From positions 159,304 through 223,303 of the forward strand of contig NZ_BOMS01000057.1 of the NCBI RefSeq assembly GCF_016862315.1: 64,000 nt of DNA. The letters are read 5' to 3'. The notes beneath the pieces are model-generated. The model did no database searches. It saw nothing but the letters and a program-made list of their open reading frames with translations, and had not been told where the DNA came from. The stretch comes from Actinoplanes palleronii (GTDB lineage Bacteria; Actinomycetota; Actinomycetes; Mycobacteriales; Micromonosporaceae). This document shows, one piece after another, positions 53,667 through 62,055 of the stretch. Position numbers and translations under genes: made by a program. How positions within the stretch are numbered: the first letter of the stretch is position 1; each line of letters begins with the position of its first letter.

Positions 53667-54639
53667 GGATCATGAAGACCATGCGGTGGAGGTCGAGGAT
53701 CTCGTCGTCACCTACGGCAAGGTCACCGCCCTGACCGGTCTGAGCCTGCGCATCGCGTCCGGCACCGTCATCGGCGTCCTCGGTCCCAACGGGGCCGGCA
53801 AGACCACCCTGGTCAGGGTGCTCGCGACCCTGCTGCGCCCGGACCGTGGCACCGCGCGCGTGCTGGGCCATGACGTCGTCCGCGACCCGCTGCCGGTGCG
53901 CCTCGCGATCGGCCTGGCCGGCCAGTTCGCCGCCGTCGACCAGGAACTCACCGGCCGGGAGAACCTCGAGATGGTCGGCCGGCTCTACCGGCTGCCCCGG
54001 GCCGAGGCCCGCCGGCGAGCCGGTGAGGTGCTCGACCGCTTCGACCTGACCGAGGCGGCCGACCGGCGCGTCGGCACCTACTCGGGCGGGATGAAACGCC
54101 GGCTCGACCTGGCCGCCAGCCTCACCGGCCGCCCGCCGGTGCTGCTGCTCGACGAGCCGACCACCGGGCTCGACCCGCGCTCGCGGCAGGAGCTGTGGAC
54201 CATCGTCGACGAACTGCGCGCGTCCGGCAGCACCGTGCTGCTGACCACGCAGTACCTCGAGGAGGCCGACCGGCTCGCCCAGCGGATCGTCGTCATCGAC
54301 GACGGCGCCGTCATCGCTGACGGCACGGCCGCCGAGCTCAAGGCGGGCGTCGGCACCGACATTCTTCGCGTACGCCTGAACGAACCCGCCGTGCTGACCA
54401 CCGCGGCGACCATCCTCGAGGATCTCGCCGCGGACGGCACCGCGGTCGCGCCGGACCCGGTGACCGGGGAGCTGGCGATCCGGGTGTCGCGCCCGGACGC
54501 CTCCGCCGAAGCCCTGCGCCGCCTCGACGGCAGCGGCCTGCGGGTCGCCACGATCCAGCTCACCCAGCCCAGCCTCGACGACGTCTTCCTGTCGCTGACC
54601 GGCCACACCACGAGCGTTCCCGCCAAGGAGTCCCGATGA
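53653..54639 (+). CDS. DrrA-type ABC transporter ATP-binding protein
   Basis: A 328-residue ATPase of the daunorubicin-resistance (DrrA) family. Walker A GPNGAGKTTL near 45, Q-loop AGQFAAVD, signature YSGGMKRRLDLA, Walker B VLLLDEPTTGLD, H-switch TTQYLEEAD and the DrrA C-terminal domain (LRRLDGSGLRVATIQLTQPS). ATG 53653 has no ribosome site and lies within the dyad; a leaderless message or GTG 53686 is possible. Overlaps the permease gene by 4 bp. Confidence 0.93.
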   Translation: MHTYTDHEDHAVEVEDLVVTYGKVTALTGLSLRIASGTVIGVLGPNGAGKTTLVRVLATLLRPDRGTARVLGHDVVRDPLPVRLAIGLAGQFAAVDQELTGRENLEMVGRLYRLPRAEARRRAGEVLDRFDLTEAADRRVGTYSGGMKRRLDLAASLTGRPPVLLLDEPTTGLDPRSRQELWTIVDELRASGSTVLLTTQYLEEADRLAQRIVVIDDGAVIADGTAAELKAGVGTDILRVRLNEPAVLTTAATILEDLAADGTAVAPDPVTGELAIRVSRPDASAEALRRLDGSGLRVATIQLTQPSLDDVFLSLTGHTTSVPAKESR

Positions 54640-55475
54640 GCACCGCCACCGCGCACGACGCCCCGGCGACGGCCCGGACCGGCCTGGTCACCCGCAACGG
54701 CCGGCATCGGCTCTCGGCCGGCGCGGTGCTGACCGACGGCGGGGTGCTGGCCGCCCGGCAACTGCGCAAGACCCTGCGCCGCCCGACCTACATCATTTTC
54801 TCGTTCGTGCAGCCGGTCATCTTCGTGCTGCTGTTCCGCTACATCTTCGGCGGGGCCATCGACACCGGCGCGACCTCGTACGTGAACTTCCTGATGCCCG
54901 GGATCATCGTGCAGACCGCGATCTTCGGCGCTCTCGTCACCGGACTGGGCCTGACCGAGGATCTCAGCTCCGGCGTGGTGGACCGGCTCCGGTCGCTGCC
55001 GATCGCCAGATCCGCGGTCCTGATCGGGCGGACCGCCGCCGACCTGGTCGTCAACGTGTTCACGCTGCTCGTGATGACCGTGGTCGGGCTGCTGGTCGGG
55101 TTCCGCCCCACCCAGCCGGCGTGGCAGCTCGGCGCGGCGTTCCTGCTGGTGCTCGCGTTCTCGTACGTCTTCTCCTGGATCAGCGCGTGGATCGGGCTGT
55201 CCGTGCGCAACCCGGAGACGGCCCAGTCGGCCGGCTTCATCTGGGTGTTCCCGCTGACGTTCGCGTCGTCGGCGTTCGTGCCCACCAGCACGATGCCCGG
55301 TCCGGTCCGCGCGTTCGCCGAGCACAACCCGGTCACGCTGGTCGTCAACGCCGTGCGCGGGCTGACCATCGGGGCGCCCCCGCCCGGCCGTCCGACCGTT
55401 CAGGCACTGATCTGGCTCGCCGGGCTGCTGCTCATCTTCGTACCGCTGGCGGTGCGGGCCTTCCGCCGCGCCTGA
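54636..55475 (+). CDS. DrrB-type ABC transporter permease
   Basis: A 279-residue ABC-2 permease with six predicted helices; LRRPTYIIFSFVQPVIFVLL at the first helix, LMPGIIVQTAIFGALVTGLG, DRLRSLPIARSAVLIGR, and the NPVTLVVNAVRGLTIG block typical of DrrB. ATGA overlap with the ATPase. Together they form an exporter, probably of a hydrophobic compound; no resistance or biosynthetic gene adjoins it. Confidence 0.93.
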   Translation: MSTATAHDAPATARTGLVTRNGRHRLSAGAVLTDGGVLAARQLRKTLRRPTYIIFSFVQPVIFVLLFRYIFGGAIDTGATSYVNFLMPGIIVQTAIFGALVTGLGLTEDLSSGVVDRLRSLPIARSAVLIGRTAADLVVNVFTLLVMTVVGLLVGFRPTQPAWQLGAAFLLVLAFSYVFSWISAWIGLSVRNPETAQSAGFIWVFPLTFASSAFVPTSTMPGPVRAFAEHNPVTLVVNAVRGLTIGAPPPGRPTVQALIWLAGLLLIFVPLAVRAFRRA

Positions 55476-55519
55476 CCCGGGGGTTTGTGACAGCTTTCTC
55501 CGCCACGCCGGATCGTGAG

Positions 55520-55990
55520 TCAGGAACCGCCGCTGGAGGAGGCGGCGGCGGCCTGCTGGGCCTGCCAGCGGGCGATCTGCACGCCGACGACGAAGACCTG
55601 CACCGGCAGCGGCAGACCGGGCAGGTCGGCCTCGATGGCGCCGGACCAGGCACTGGTGCGGCGCAGCGAGCCGGCGGGCACGCCACCGATCAGCAGTTCC
55701 TGCCGGTTGCCGAAGAAGGAGGCGCGGCGGAAATCATAGGTACGGCCGTCGGCCTGCACGCTCCAGTGCTTACGGCCGGCGTGTTCGACCCGGGCGACCT
55801 CGGTCCCGGCCGCGTCGACCATCCGGTACGTCGTACCCCAGCCCTTGGCCCGGACCTGAAACCGCTGCCCGTCGATCTCGAAGTCCCCGCCGCTGCGCCA
55901 CCAGGACGCATCCCAGTCGGTGACGGGCCGGCCGTCCGACTCGATCGCGTAGTTGCCACGCCACATGCTCTTCTGTCGGGCGATCAGCAT
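55520..55990 (-). CDS. Hypothetical protein, LURP-one/Tubby-like pattern
   Basis: A 156-residue protein: MLIARQKSMWRGNYAIESDG, GDFEIDGQRFQVRAKGWGTT, VDAAGTEVARVEHAGRKHWS, TYDFRRASFFGNRQELLIGG, and a C-terminal helix LPVQVFVVGVQIARWQAQQA with a Ser/Gly tail. Repeating short strands and one C-terminal hydrophobic helix recall LURP-one/Tubby barrels, but this is a guess. ATG 55990. Convergent with the ABC permease. Confidence 0.65.
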   Translation of the reverse strand: MLIARQKSMWRGNYAIESDGRPVTDWDASWWRSGGDFEIDGQRFQVRAKGWGTTYRMVDAAGTEVARVEHAGRKHWSVQADGRTYDFRRASFFGNRQELLIGGVPAGSLRRTSAWSGAIEADLPGLPLPVQVFVVGVQIARWQAQQAAAASSSGGS

Positions 55991-56137
55991 GAGTTCAGCG
56001 TAACGACACTCCGCGAATCGGCGCTGACCAGGGAGATGTCGCACATCGCGCGTTCGGTCGCGCGTCTACCGCGCCGCGCCCTTACGCTCGCCTTCGTTGT
56101 GGCGCTGGTGATCCTGGCGTCCGGTACCTGGACATCA

Positions 56138-56863
56138 TCACGCTGCCGCGGGTTTGACCTCGGGTTTCCCTGCCGGCCCCGTCGACGCGGCAACCATCGG
56201 TGAGTGCGGGTGTTGCTCGCCACCGATGATGTCGTCGCCGACTGCGGTCTCCATTCGGAGCCCCGCGGACTCAGTTGCAGTCTGCGGCCGCGGCCGGCCG
56301 ATCTGCATCATGATTTCGGCGAACTTGCGACCCGGGCGAGGGAAATTCTGGCCCCGCCACTCTTTCTCCATGTAGGCCAGATAGTCGCGGGTCTGGGGGC
56401 TCTGGAGGAAACTCTGCACCTGCGGACTTCCATAGAGATCGCTTGCTTTAATAGTCTTGGTCTCGTACCCCGTGGCGAGAAGCCGGTAGATCATGTCAAC
56501 CGCAAGGAAGACGCGGATGTCGTCCTCCCGGTGCGTGGAATTTTCCGCGAAATCCCGCGGGACGATGATCCCTCCATAAAGCGCGGGCTTGTCGTCGACC
56601 AGCTTGTTGATCTCCCTGGTGGCGTTGAGCAGGTTGAACATGTTCGCGAAGCGCTGCTCGCGAATCTGGTAGAAGACACTTACCGCGAGGAAGAGAAAAG
56701 CCGCCGCGGAGACGACTGCGCCCAGGAGTTGGCCGATGTCAGCAAGTTTTTCCCAGTTATTGCCGTGCGGCGCGGAAAGGAGGAACGCGACGACCAGTAG
56801 CAAGCCGGCTGCAACAAAAGCGGCTACAAGCCAACCTGTGATGGCTTTGGTGGTGCTTTCCAT
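56138..56863 (-). CDS. Two-helix membrane protein with cytoplasmic domain, uncharacterised
   Basis: A 241-residue protein: helix 1 ITGWLVAAFVAAGLLLVVAF, helix 2 LLGAVVSAAAFLFLAVSVFY, then IREQRFANMFNLLNATREIN and a soluble domain with YLAYMEKEWRGQNFPRPGRK. ATG 56863 follows GGAGGAACC. The two-helix plus downstream helical layout resembles membrane-anchored phage-abortive-infection and DUF4760-type proteins, but no family can be named. G+C is clearly lower than in neighbouring genes, a hint of transfer. Confidence 0.7.
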   Translation of the reverse strand: MESTTKAITGWLVAAFVAAGLLLVVAFLLSAPHGNNWEKLADIGQLLGAVVSAAAFLFLAVSVFYQIREQRFANMFNLLNATREINKLVDDKPALYGGIIVPRDFAENSTHREDDIRVFLAVDMIYRLLATGYETKTIKASDLYGSPQVQSFLQSPQTRDYLAYMEKEWRGQNFPRPGRKFAEIMMQIGRPRPQTATESAGLRMETAVGDDIIGGEQHPHSPMVAASTGPAGKPEVKPAAA

Positions 56864-57084
56864 TGGTTCCTCCAGCCGGCTGCCAGGGGGCGTTCTATCT
56901 ATGGGGTAACACACCGGCCTGCTACGGGTGGTTCAGCTCGCGGTACATGATTTTTCGGCGCCGGGAAGTCCTGAGCTCCGCCGCGGCGAGATCTGCGGCC
57001 TCGACGGTCACCCGATCGGCCTGGACCAGCGGACTGATCACAGCAGCCCGCTCGACCGCCACCGCCCACGCGGCGTCCGGCGGT

Positions 57085-57342
57085 TCAGTGTGCGGTCTGT
57101 TCGGCCTCTGATCTGCTGTCCCACTCGTGGGCTTGCTTGACCATGCGGTCGAGCCGCTGGTTGCGGCGCGCCTGGGAGACGGCGGAGAAGATGCCGCCCA
57201 CCACGCACATGGGCGCCGCCCAGATCCAGAAGTGGAAGCCCGCGTCCCGCCACAGGGCGAAAACGCCAACGCCGGCGAACGGGACCACGGCGCTCACCAC
57301 GCCGTTCCACAGCGGATTCGTGGGACTGCTACTCATAGCCAT
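57085..57342 (-). CDS. Small two-helix membrane protein
   Basis: An 85-residue protein with two hydrophobic segments (WNGVVSAVVPFAGVGVFALW; FWIWAAPMCVVGGIFSAVSQ) and a charged tail (LDRMVKQAHEWDSRSEAEQT). ATG 57342 follows GGAGATAAAAGT. Not recognised; on the same strand as the 56138-56863 gene 220 bp further along. Confidence 0.65.
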   Translation of the reverse strand: MAMSSSPTNPLWNGVVSAVVPFAGVGVFALWRDAGFHFWIWAAPMCVVGGIFSAVSQARRNQRLDRMVKQAHEWDSRSEAEQTAH

Positions 57343-57758
57343 ACTTTTATCTCCACGAGAACGCGGCTGATCTGCCTTGGTATCAGGGAACCAAGATCAT
57401 GAAGACGGTTGACAGCGGAGTCAAATCTTGATGGGACTACCGGTTTTCGGGTCGTCGATCCGTACAAAATAGGTTTTTATGTTCTCTGAAGGCGTTGTTG
57501 GCCGCTGACAGTCGTGGTGACCGTTTAGCGGTCGTTGATGATGCGTCACTGCTGTTCCGGGTGGTTCGACTCGCAGGTCCATTCGGTGGCCTGTTCGCCG
57601 CCGGCCGCCGAGCCGCCGCCGATGGCCAGGCACCTGCCGCTGTGGCGGTTCCGCAGGGTGTAGACGCTCGGGAGTACGGCGCCCGGGGCATCGCTCTTCC
57701 TCTATGGGCCAACGTTTGCGAGGCTGGGGCGGGATCGTTGACTTCGGAGGAATCTGCC
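57343..57758. other. Intergenic region with AT-rich repeat and frame remnant
   Basis: No supported gene. Forward sequence from about 57485 reads LKALLAADSRGDRLAVVDDA and LLFRVVRLAGPFGG in frame with the downstream lectin but without a start codon and ribosome site of its own that I trust; it faintly recalls a STAS-domain end. The AT-rich repeat copy 2 lies at 57460-57479. A strong GGAGGA before 57759 sets the lectin start. Confidence 0.4.
57460..57479. repeat. AT-rich 20-bp repeat, copy 2
   Basis: CCGTACAAAATAGGTTTTTA, 19 of 20 identical to 40622-40641 in the same orientation, 16.8 kb away. It lies 280 bp upstream of a secreted ricin-lectin gene; copy 1 is at the 3' end of another. Confidence 0.7.
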
Positions 57759-58289
57759 ATGCGTCGCAGACATCTGTTGCAGGCCATGACCGCTCTGATC
57801 ACGTTCGTCGCCGGCGTGATCCTCGTGCCGTCGCCGGCCGCTGCCGGCGTCGTCTTCGGGCCGTACATGTACATGGGGGAGCAGTCGAAGAAGTGCATCG
57901 ACGTCCCGCACGCCAACCCGGCCAACAACGTCGTCATGACCATCTACACCTGTCAGTACCCGCAGGTGCCGAATCAGCTGTGGTGGGAGACCGAGAGCGA
58001 GCCCGGTTACTACCATCTCTTCACGCTCTACGGTGCCGTCGAGAAGTGCCTCACCGTGCTGAACGCATCGACTGCGGACAACGCCGCCATCATCCAGTTC
58101 GACTGCAACAGCGGCGACAACGAGGAGTGGTACGTCAATCACCGCTCCGGTCAGACGGCCGGCTATTACGAGATCATCAACCACAAGAGCCGTAAATGCC
58201 TCACGGTGAAGAACCGCGGCACGGCCAACGGCTCGACGCTGCTCCAGTTCACCTGCAACGGCGGCACCAACCAGTCCTGGTTCTGGTAG
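57759..58289 (+). CDS. Secreted ricin-type beta-trefoil lectin
   Basis: A 176-residue exported protein: signal peptide about 1-32 (MRRRHLLQAMTALITFVAGV, then PSPAAA), followed by one beta-trefoil of about 140 residues with the three CBM13-like repeats CIDVPHANPANN, CLTVLNASTADNAAIIQFDC and CLTVKNRGTANGSTLLQFTC, ending NQSWFW. No catalytic domain, so a carbohydrate-binding protein by itself. ATG 57759 follows GGAGGAATCTGCC. A strong hairpin follows the stop. Confidence 0.88.
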   Translation: MRRRHLLQAMTALITFVAGVILVPSPAAAGVVFGPYMYMGEQSKKCIDVPHANPANNVVMTIYTCQYPQVPNQLWWETESEPGYYHLFTLYGAVEKCLTVLNASTADNAAIIQFDCNSGDNEEWYVNHRSGQTAGYYEIINHKSRKCLTVKNRGTANGSTLLQFTCNGGTNQSWFW

Positions 58290-58301
58290 TGACGTGACAC
58301 G

Positions 58302-58323
58302 GGCGGCCCGGCACCGGGCCGCC
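58302..58323 (+). terminator. Hairpin after lectin gene
   Basis: GGCGGCCCGG and CCGGGCCGCC form a perfect 10-bp inverted repeat separated by 2 nt, 12 bp past the lectin stop codon. Confidence 0.65.
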
Positions 58324-58419
58324 TCGTGCGTCGGTCAGGGTGTCCTGCTGATCGGATCCGGACAGTCCGCGCTGGGTGAGGCTGCCGCACGCCGGCGACC
58401 GGCGGCGTAGTCGCTCTTG

Positions 58420-58875
58420 CTATGGAATACCCGGCTCGTCGTCGCGGCGGTAGTTGTAGACGATGAAGCCGTTGTAGTCGGCAACGGTGTCATACAGCGC
58501 GCGGCCATCCGCGTTGTCCACCGTCGTGTTCCAGTAGAAGCGGGGCGCGTCGTGTTCCTGGCCGTCGCGGGCCACCCAGTGGAGGATGGCCGTGGCGACG
58601 CCCCGCCGGCGCGCCTCCGGAGCCACGAACAGATCCGCCATGTAGCAGCGGCCGGCTTTCCAGAGACTGGTGTGGAAGTAGTAGTGGGCGAGGCCGACCA
58701 TTGCACCGTCGAGCCGCGCGGCGATCCCTCGTATCTCGTCGCGGGCGACCAGCCGTCGCCAGGTTCGGTTGTAGAGTTCGTCGCTGACCTCGGTGCCGAA
58801 GTGTTCGTTGTATCGGCGGGTCAGCGACTCCCACTCGGCGTGATCGTTGTCAACCAGGAGCCTGATGTCCAACAC
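58420..58875 (-). CDS. GNAT-family N-acetyltransferase
   Basis: A 151-residue acetyl-CoA-dependent transferase: IRLLVDNDHAEWESLTRRYN, AHYYFHTSLWKAGRCYMADL, the acetyl-CoA loop VAPEARRRGVATAILHW (motif A, Q/RxxGxA) and FYWNTTVDNADGRALYDTVA. It starts at GTG 58875. Substrate unknown. Confidence 0.9.
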   Translation of the reverse strand: MLDIRLLVDNDHAEWESLTRRYNEHFGTEVSDELYNRTWRRLVARDEIRGIAARLDGAMVGLAHYYFHTSLWKAGRCYMADLFVAPEARRRGVATAILHWVARDGQEHDAPRFYWNTTVDNADGRALYDTVADYNGFIVYNYRRDDEPGIP

Positions 58876-58988
58876 GCCGTCATCCTGCTCCTTGCGGGTT
58901 CCTCCTTCAACGGTCGTCGCAGCACCGCCGTACCGGATCTCGTCAACCTTGCCCGGCGGCTCCTTCGGACCACTGAAACGGAGATGCC

Positions 58989-59424
58989 ATGAGTGTGCCG
59001 ATCTTTGCGCCCGGCGCGACGGTGGTGCGCCGGGACGTGCTGGACGGCCGCGTCTGGGGTGTGACCGCGCACCGCGCCCTCGACGACGACGGTGACCGCC
59101 TCACGCTGGTCTCCTGGCCCGGGGTCGTCACCTACGCGCTGACCTCATGGATCGCCTGGCTCCGGACCGGTGCCGAGGCCAGCCGCGAGCAATCCGTTCC
59201 CGACCTGGCCGCCGGGCGCGGGGAGCTCGTATGCGCAGGCCCGGCGCCTCGGCATGATCACCGACGCCGGTCACCGCCGGGTGGAGCAGGCCCGGGAGCG
59301 GGCCGTCGCGTTCGTCGAGACACGCTCCGGCCCGCTGTCGCAGGATTGGTCGACGTGGCAGGTGCCCGCCGAGTGGCCGCTGCCGAGCCTGCCACCGGGC
59401 GCGCTGGACCGCAGTGCACCGTGA
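58989..59424 (+). pseudogene. DUF402-family gene with internal deletion and frameshift
   Basis: The first frame (ATG 58989) reads MSVPIFAPGATVVRRDVLDG, GVVTYALTSWIAWLRTG and SVPDLAAGRGE, the N-terminal third of actinobacterial DUF402 proteins. At about 59222 the sequence jumps to the other frame, SYAQARRLGMITDAGHRRVE, QARERAVAFVETRSGPLSQD and WPLPSLPPGA-stop at 59424, the C-terminal end. The central part of the DUF402 domain (roughly 90 residues) is missing. Inactive by any reading. Confidence 0.75.
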
Positions 59425-59434
59425 CCGTCGTCGG

Positions 59435-61261
59435 TCAGGCGGACGCGGCCTCGGCGCGGTCGTTCACCGTGGTCCGCAGGGCGCGGGCCAGCAGGTAGAG
59501 GCCGCCGAGCATGCTGGTCACGGCGACCGTGACGCCGTACGCCGGTGGCAGGTACATGGCCAGGAACCAGGACTTGGCGTCGACGCCGGTCAGGATGAAG
59601 ACCAGCGGGATCAGCCCCTGCGGGAGCAGCAGGATCGGGCCGAAGGTCCAGTACAACCCGGCGACCAGGCCACCCTTCTTCGGCGCACCGGCCTTGCGGG
59701 CGGCGGCGGTGGGCCGGCCGCTGCGCATGGTGTGCAGCAGGTCGGGTCCGTGGCTGGTGAGCCGGCCGATGGCCAGACTGCCCAGCAGCCGGCCGACGAG
59801 CACGCCGGTCACCACGCTGACCGGCAGCCCCACCCAGGTCAGCCACGGCAGGTCCAGGCGCTCGCCGAGCAGCACCACGGCGACCGCGGGCACCGCGGGC
59901 AGCAAACCGACCCAGAACAGCACGGTGGACTGGCCGGTGGTGTCGGCGCGTTCGAGCGGGTTGCTCGGGCGTTTGTGCGCGTCCGGGCCGGGGACCAGGC
60001 CGAACACCGACGAGTAGACGATCAGGCCGGCGCCGCCGCCGAGCAGGGCCGGCACGAGCGCGGCCACCCACGGCCAGGCCCAGGTGTAACCGCTCCACCA
60101 GGTGAAGCCGACGCTCAGGGCGATCGCGAGGGGACCGAAGACGATCAGGTACGCCCACTGCCGCCCGCGGACGTCGGCGCGTTCGGTGCCGATCGTCAGC
60201 GTCTGCCAGAGCGCCGTGCCGTCCTGGCTGTACAGGTTGCAGGCCGAGGTGATGGCGAACAGGGCGAGCGCCGGGCCGGCCCAGGGCAGCAGGACCCGGG
60301 CGTCGAAGGTCAGTGGCAACAGTACGGTGCCCAGCGCCCACACGATCGGCACGACGGCGGTGGTGGTGCGCAGCGGATCGCGCCACCAGGTGCGCAGCTC
60401 CTTGCGTACGATCGCGGTCGTCGGCCCGGACAACGGACCACCGTGAGCGGGAAGATGGTTCTCGCTGCCGCGGATGGTGACGCGGGCGCGGCGGGGATTG
60501 CCCAGCTCGGCCGACCAGATGAGCAGTAGCAACCCGCAGAGCACGGCCAGCCCGGCCGGCGCGCCGATCGCGAGCGGCCAGTCACCGCGCCCGGCAGCGT
60601 CCACCGCGACCACACCCCAGCTCGACGGGATCGCCCGCAACGTGGTCGTCATCGAGGAGGAGAAGCCGGTGGTGAGGATGTCGGAGTACATGATCGCGAC
60701 GACGATCATCCAGCCGGACTGGGTGAGCACCAGCATCGCCGCGAACAGCACGCCGGTGATCGCCGCGCCGGCCCGCGACGCCGCGACCATCCCGAACAGC
60801 CCGTAGGCCACCCGGGACAGCAGCACCACGAACACCAGTTGCAGGGCCGCGGCCGGCACCGCGACCAGCGCCGGGACGACACCCTGCCGGGCGCCGTAGG
60901 TGACCAGGGCCAGGAACCCGATCGCGGTCACCGCGGTGGTGATGCCGACGAACGCCGCCGCCAGCAACCCCACGGCGAGCTTGCGCCGCGGCACCGGCAA
61001 CAGGGCGAAGTGGTCGGCACGCAGCACCGCCGAGCCACCCCACAGCGGCCCGATCAGCCAGCCGAGCGTCCACATCACGAACACGCAGGCCAGCAGATCG
61101 CCCACCACCGATCTATGGGGTCCGTCGGCGAGCGTCAGCCCGATGGTGGCCGCCGCGAACAGCAGCCCGAACACGGCACCGACCAGCATCCACGCGGCCC
61201 GGCCACCGGTCATCGAGTTCTTGATGACCGCCAGTTTCATCCGGATCAGGACGCCAGCCAC
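59435..61261 (-). CDS. ABC transporter permease
   Basis: A 608-residue membrane protein with about 14 predicted helices in two halves, joined by a cytoplasmic loop near 290 (ENHLPAHGGPLSGPTTAIVR). Blocks such as VRKELRTWWRDPLRTTTAVV and FAITSACNLYSQDGTALWQT are typical of actinobacterial ABC-2-like exporters of this length. GTG 61261 follows AAGGGG and overlaps the ATPase gene by 16 bp; ATG 61240 is an alternative. Third gene of an operon with the ATPase and a phosphotransferase. Substrate unknown. Confidence 0.9.
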   Translation of the reverse strand: MAGVLIRMKLAVIKNSMTGGRAAWMLVGAVFGLLFAAATIGLTLADGPHRSVVGDLLACVFVMWTLGWLIGPLWGGSAVLRADHFALLPVPRRKLAVGLLAAAFVGITTAVTAIGFLALVTYGARQGVVPALVAVPAAALQLVFVVLLSRVAYGLFGMVAASRAGAAITGVLFAAMLVLTQSGWMIVVAIMYSDILTTGFSSSMTTTLRAIPSSWGVVAVDAAGRGDWPLAIGAPAGLAVLCGLLLLIWSAELGNPRRARVTIRGSENHLPAHGGPLSGPTTAIVRKELRTWWRDPLRTTTAVVPIVWALGTVLLPLTFDARVLLPWAGPALALFAITSACNLYSQDGTALWQTLTIGTERADVRGRQWAYLIVFGPLAIALSVGFTWWSGYTWAWPWVAALVPALLGGGAGLIVYSSVFGLVPGPDAHKRPSNPLERADTTGQSTVLFWVGLLPAVPAVAVVLLGERLDLPWLTWVGLPVSVVTGVLVGRLLGSLAIGRLTSHGPDLLHTMRSGRPTAAARKAGAPKKGGLVAGLYWTFGPILLLPQGLIPLVFILTGVDAKSWFLAMYLPPAYGVTVAVTSMLGGLYLLARALRTTVNDRAEAASA

Positions 61262-62055
61262 GACAGCCCCTTCCGGGCATGCTCGTCGCCGCCGACCAGT
61301 CGTACGAAAGTCTGCTCCAACGTCGCGTCACCGCGGACCTGGCCGAGCGGGCCCGCCGCGACCACCTGGCCCCGCGCCATGATCGCCACCGTGTCGCAGA
61401 GCTGCTCGACCAGCGGCATCACGTGGCTGGACAGCACCACCGAACCGCCGCCGGCCACGAACCCGTTCAGGATCGCCTTGAGTGCCGCCGCCGACACCGG
61501 GTCCACCGCCTCGAACGGCTCGTCCAGCACCAGCAGCCGCGGCCCGTGCAGCAACGCCGTGGCCAGCCCGATCTTCTTGCGCATGCCGGTGGAGTAGTCG
61601 ACCACGAGGGTCCGCTCGGCCGATCCGAGTTCCATCACGTCGAGCAGCTCCTGCACCCGCCCGGCCAGCACGCCGGCGTTGATGCCGCGCAGCTCGCCGA
61701 TGAACGTCAGCAGCTCCCGCCCGGTCAGCCGCTCCGGCATCGACAGCCCGTCGGGGAGCACCCCGGTCAGCGCTTTCGCCTCAGCCGGATCGGTCCAGAC
61801 GCCGGCACCGAAGACCCGCGAGTCGCCGGCATCCGGGCGCAGCAGCCCGACGGCCATGGACAGCAGGGTGGTCTTGCCCGCGCCGTTCGGGCCGACCAGC
61901 CCGAAGAACGAACCCTGCGGCACCACGAGGTCGACGTGATCGACCGCTGTCTTCGTACCGAATTGCTTGTGCAGCCCGGTCAGTCGCAAGGCTGCTGTCC
62001 GACCCTCCACATCGCCATCGTCTAATCCGGCGGACTGAATGGTCGCTTCGTTCAT
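61246..62055 (-). CDS. ABC transporter ATP-binding protein
   Basis: A 269-residue ATPase: Walker A GPNGAGKTTLL near 57, Q-loop region GVLPDGLSMPERLTG, signature YSTGMRKKIGLA (S-T-G variant), Walker B LLVLDEPFEAVD, switch histidine SSHVMPLVEQ. Overlaps the upstream phosphotransferase stop (ATGA) and the downstream permease, so all three are translationally coupled. Confidence 0.93.
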   Translation of the reverse strand: MNEATIQSAGLDDGDVEGRTAALRLTGLHKQFGTKTAVDHVDLVVPQGSFFGLVGPNGAGKTTLLSMAVGLLRPDAGDSRVFGAGVWTDPAEAKALTGVLPDGLSMPERLTGRELLTFIGELRGINAGVLAGRVQELLDVMELGSAERTLVVDYSTGMRKKIGLATALLHGPRLLVLDEPFEAVDPVSAAALKAILNGFVAGGGSVVLSSHVMPLVEQLCDTVAIMARGQVVAAGPLGQVRGDATLEQTFVRLVGGDEHARKGLSWLAS

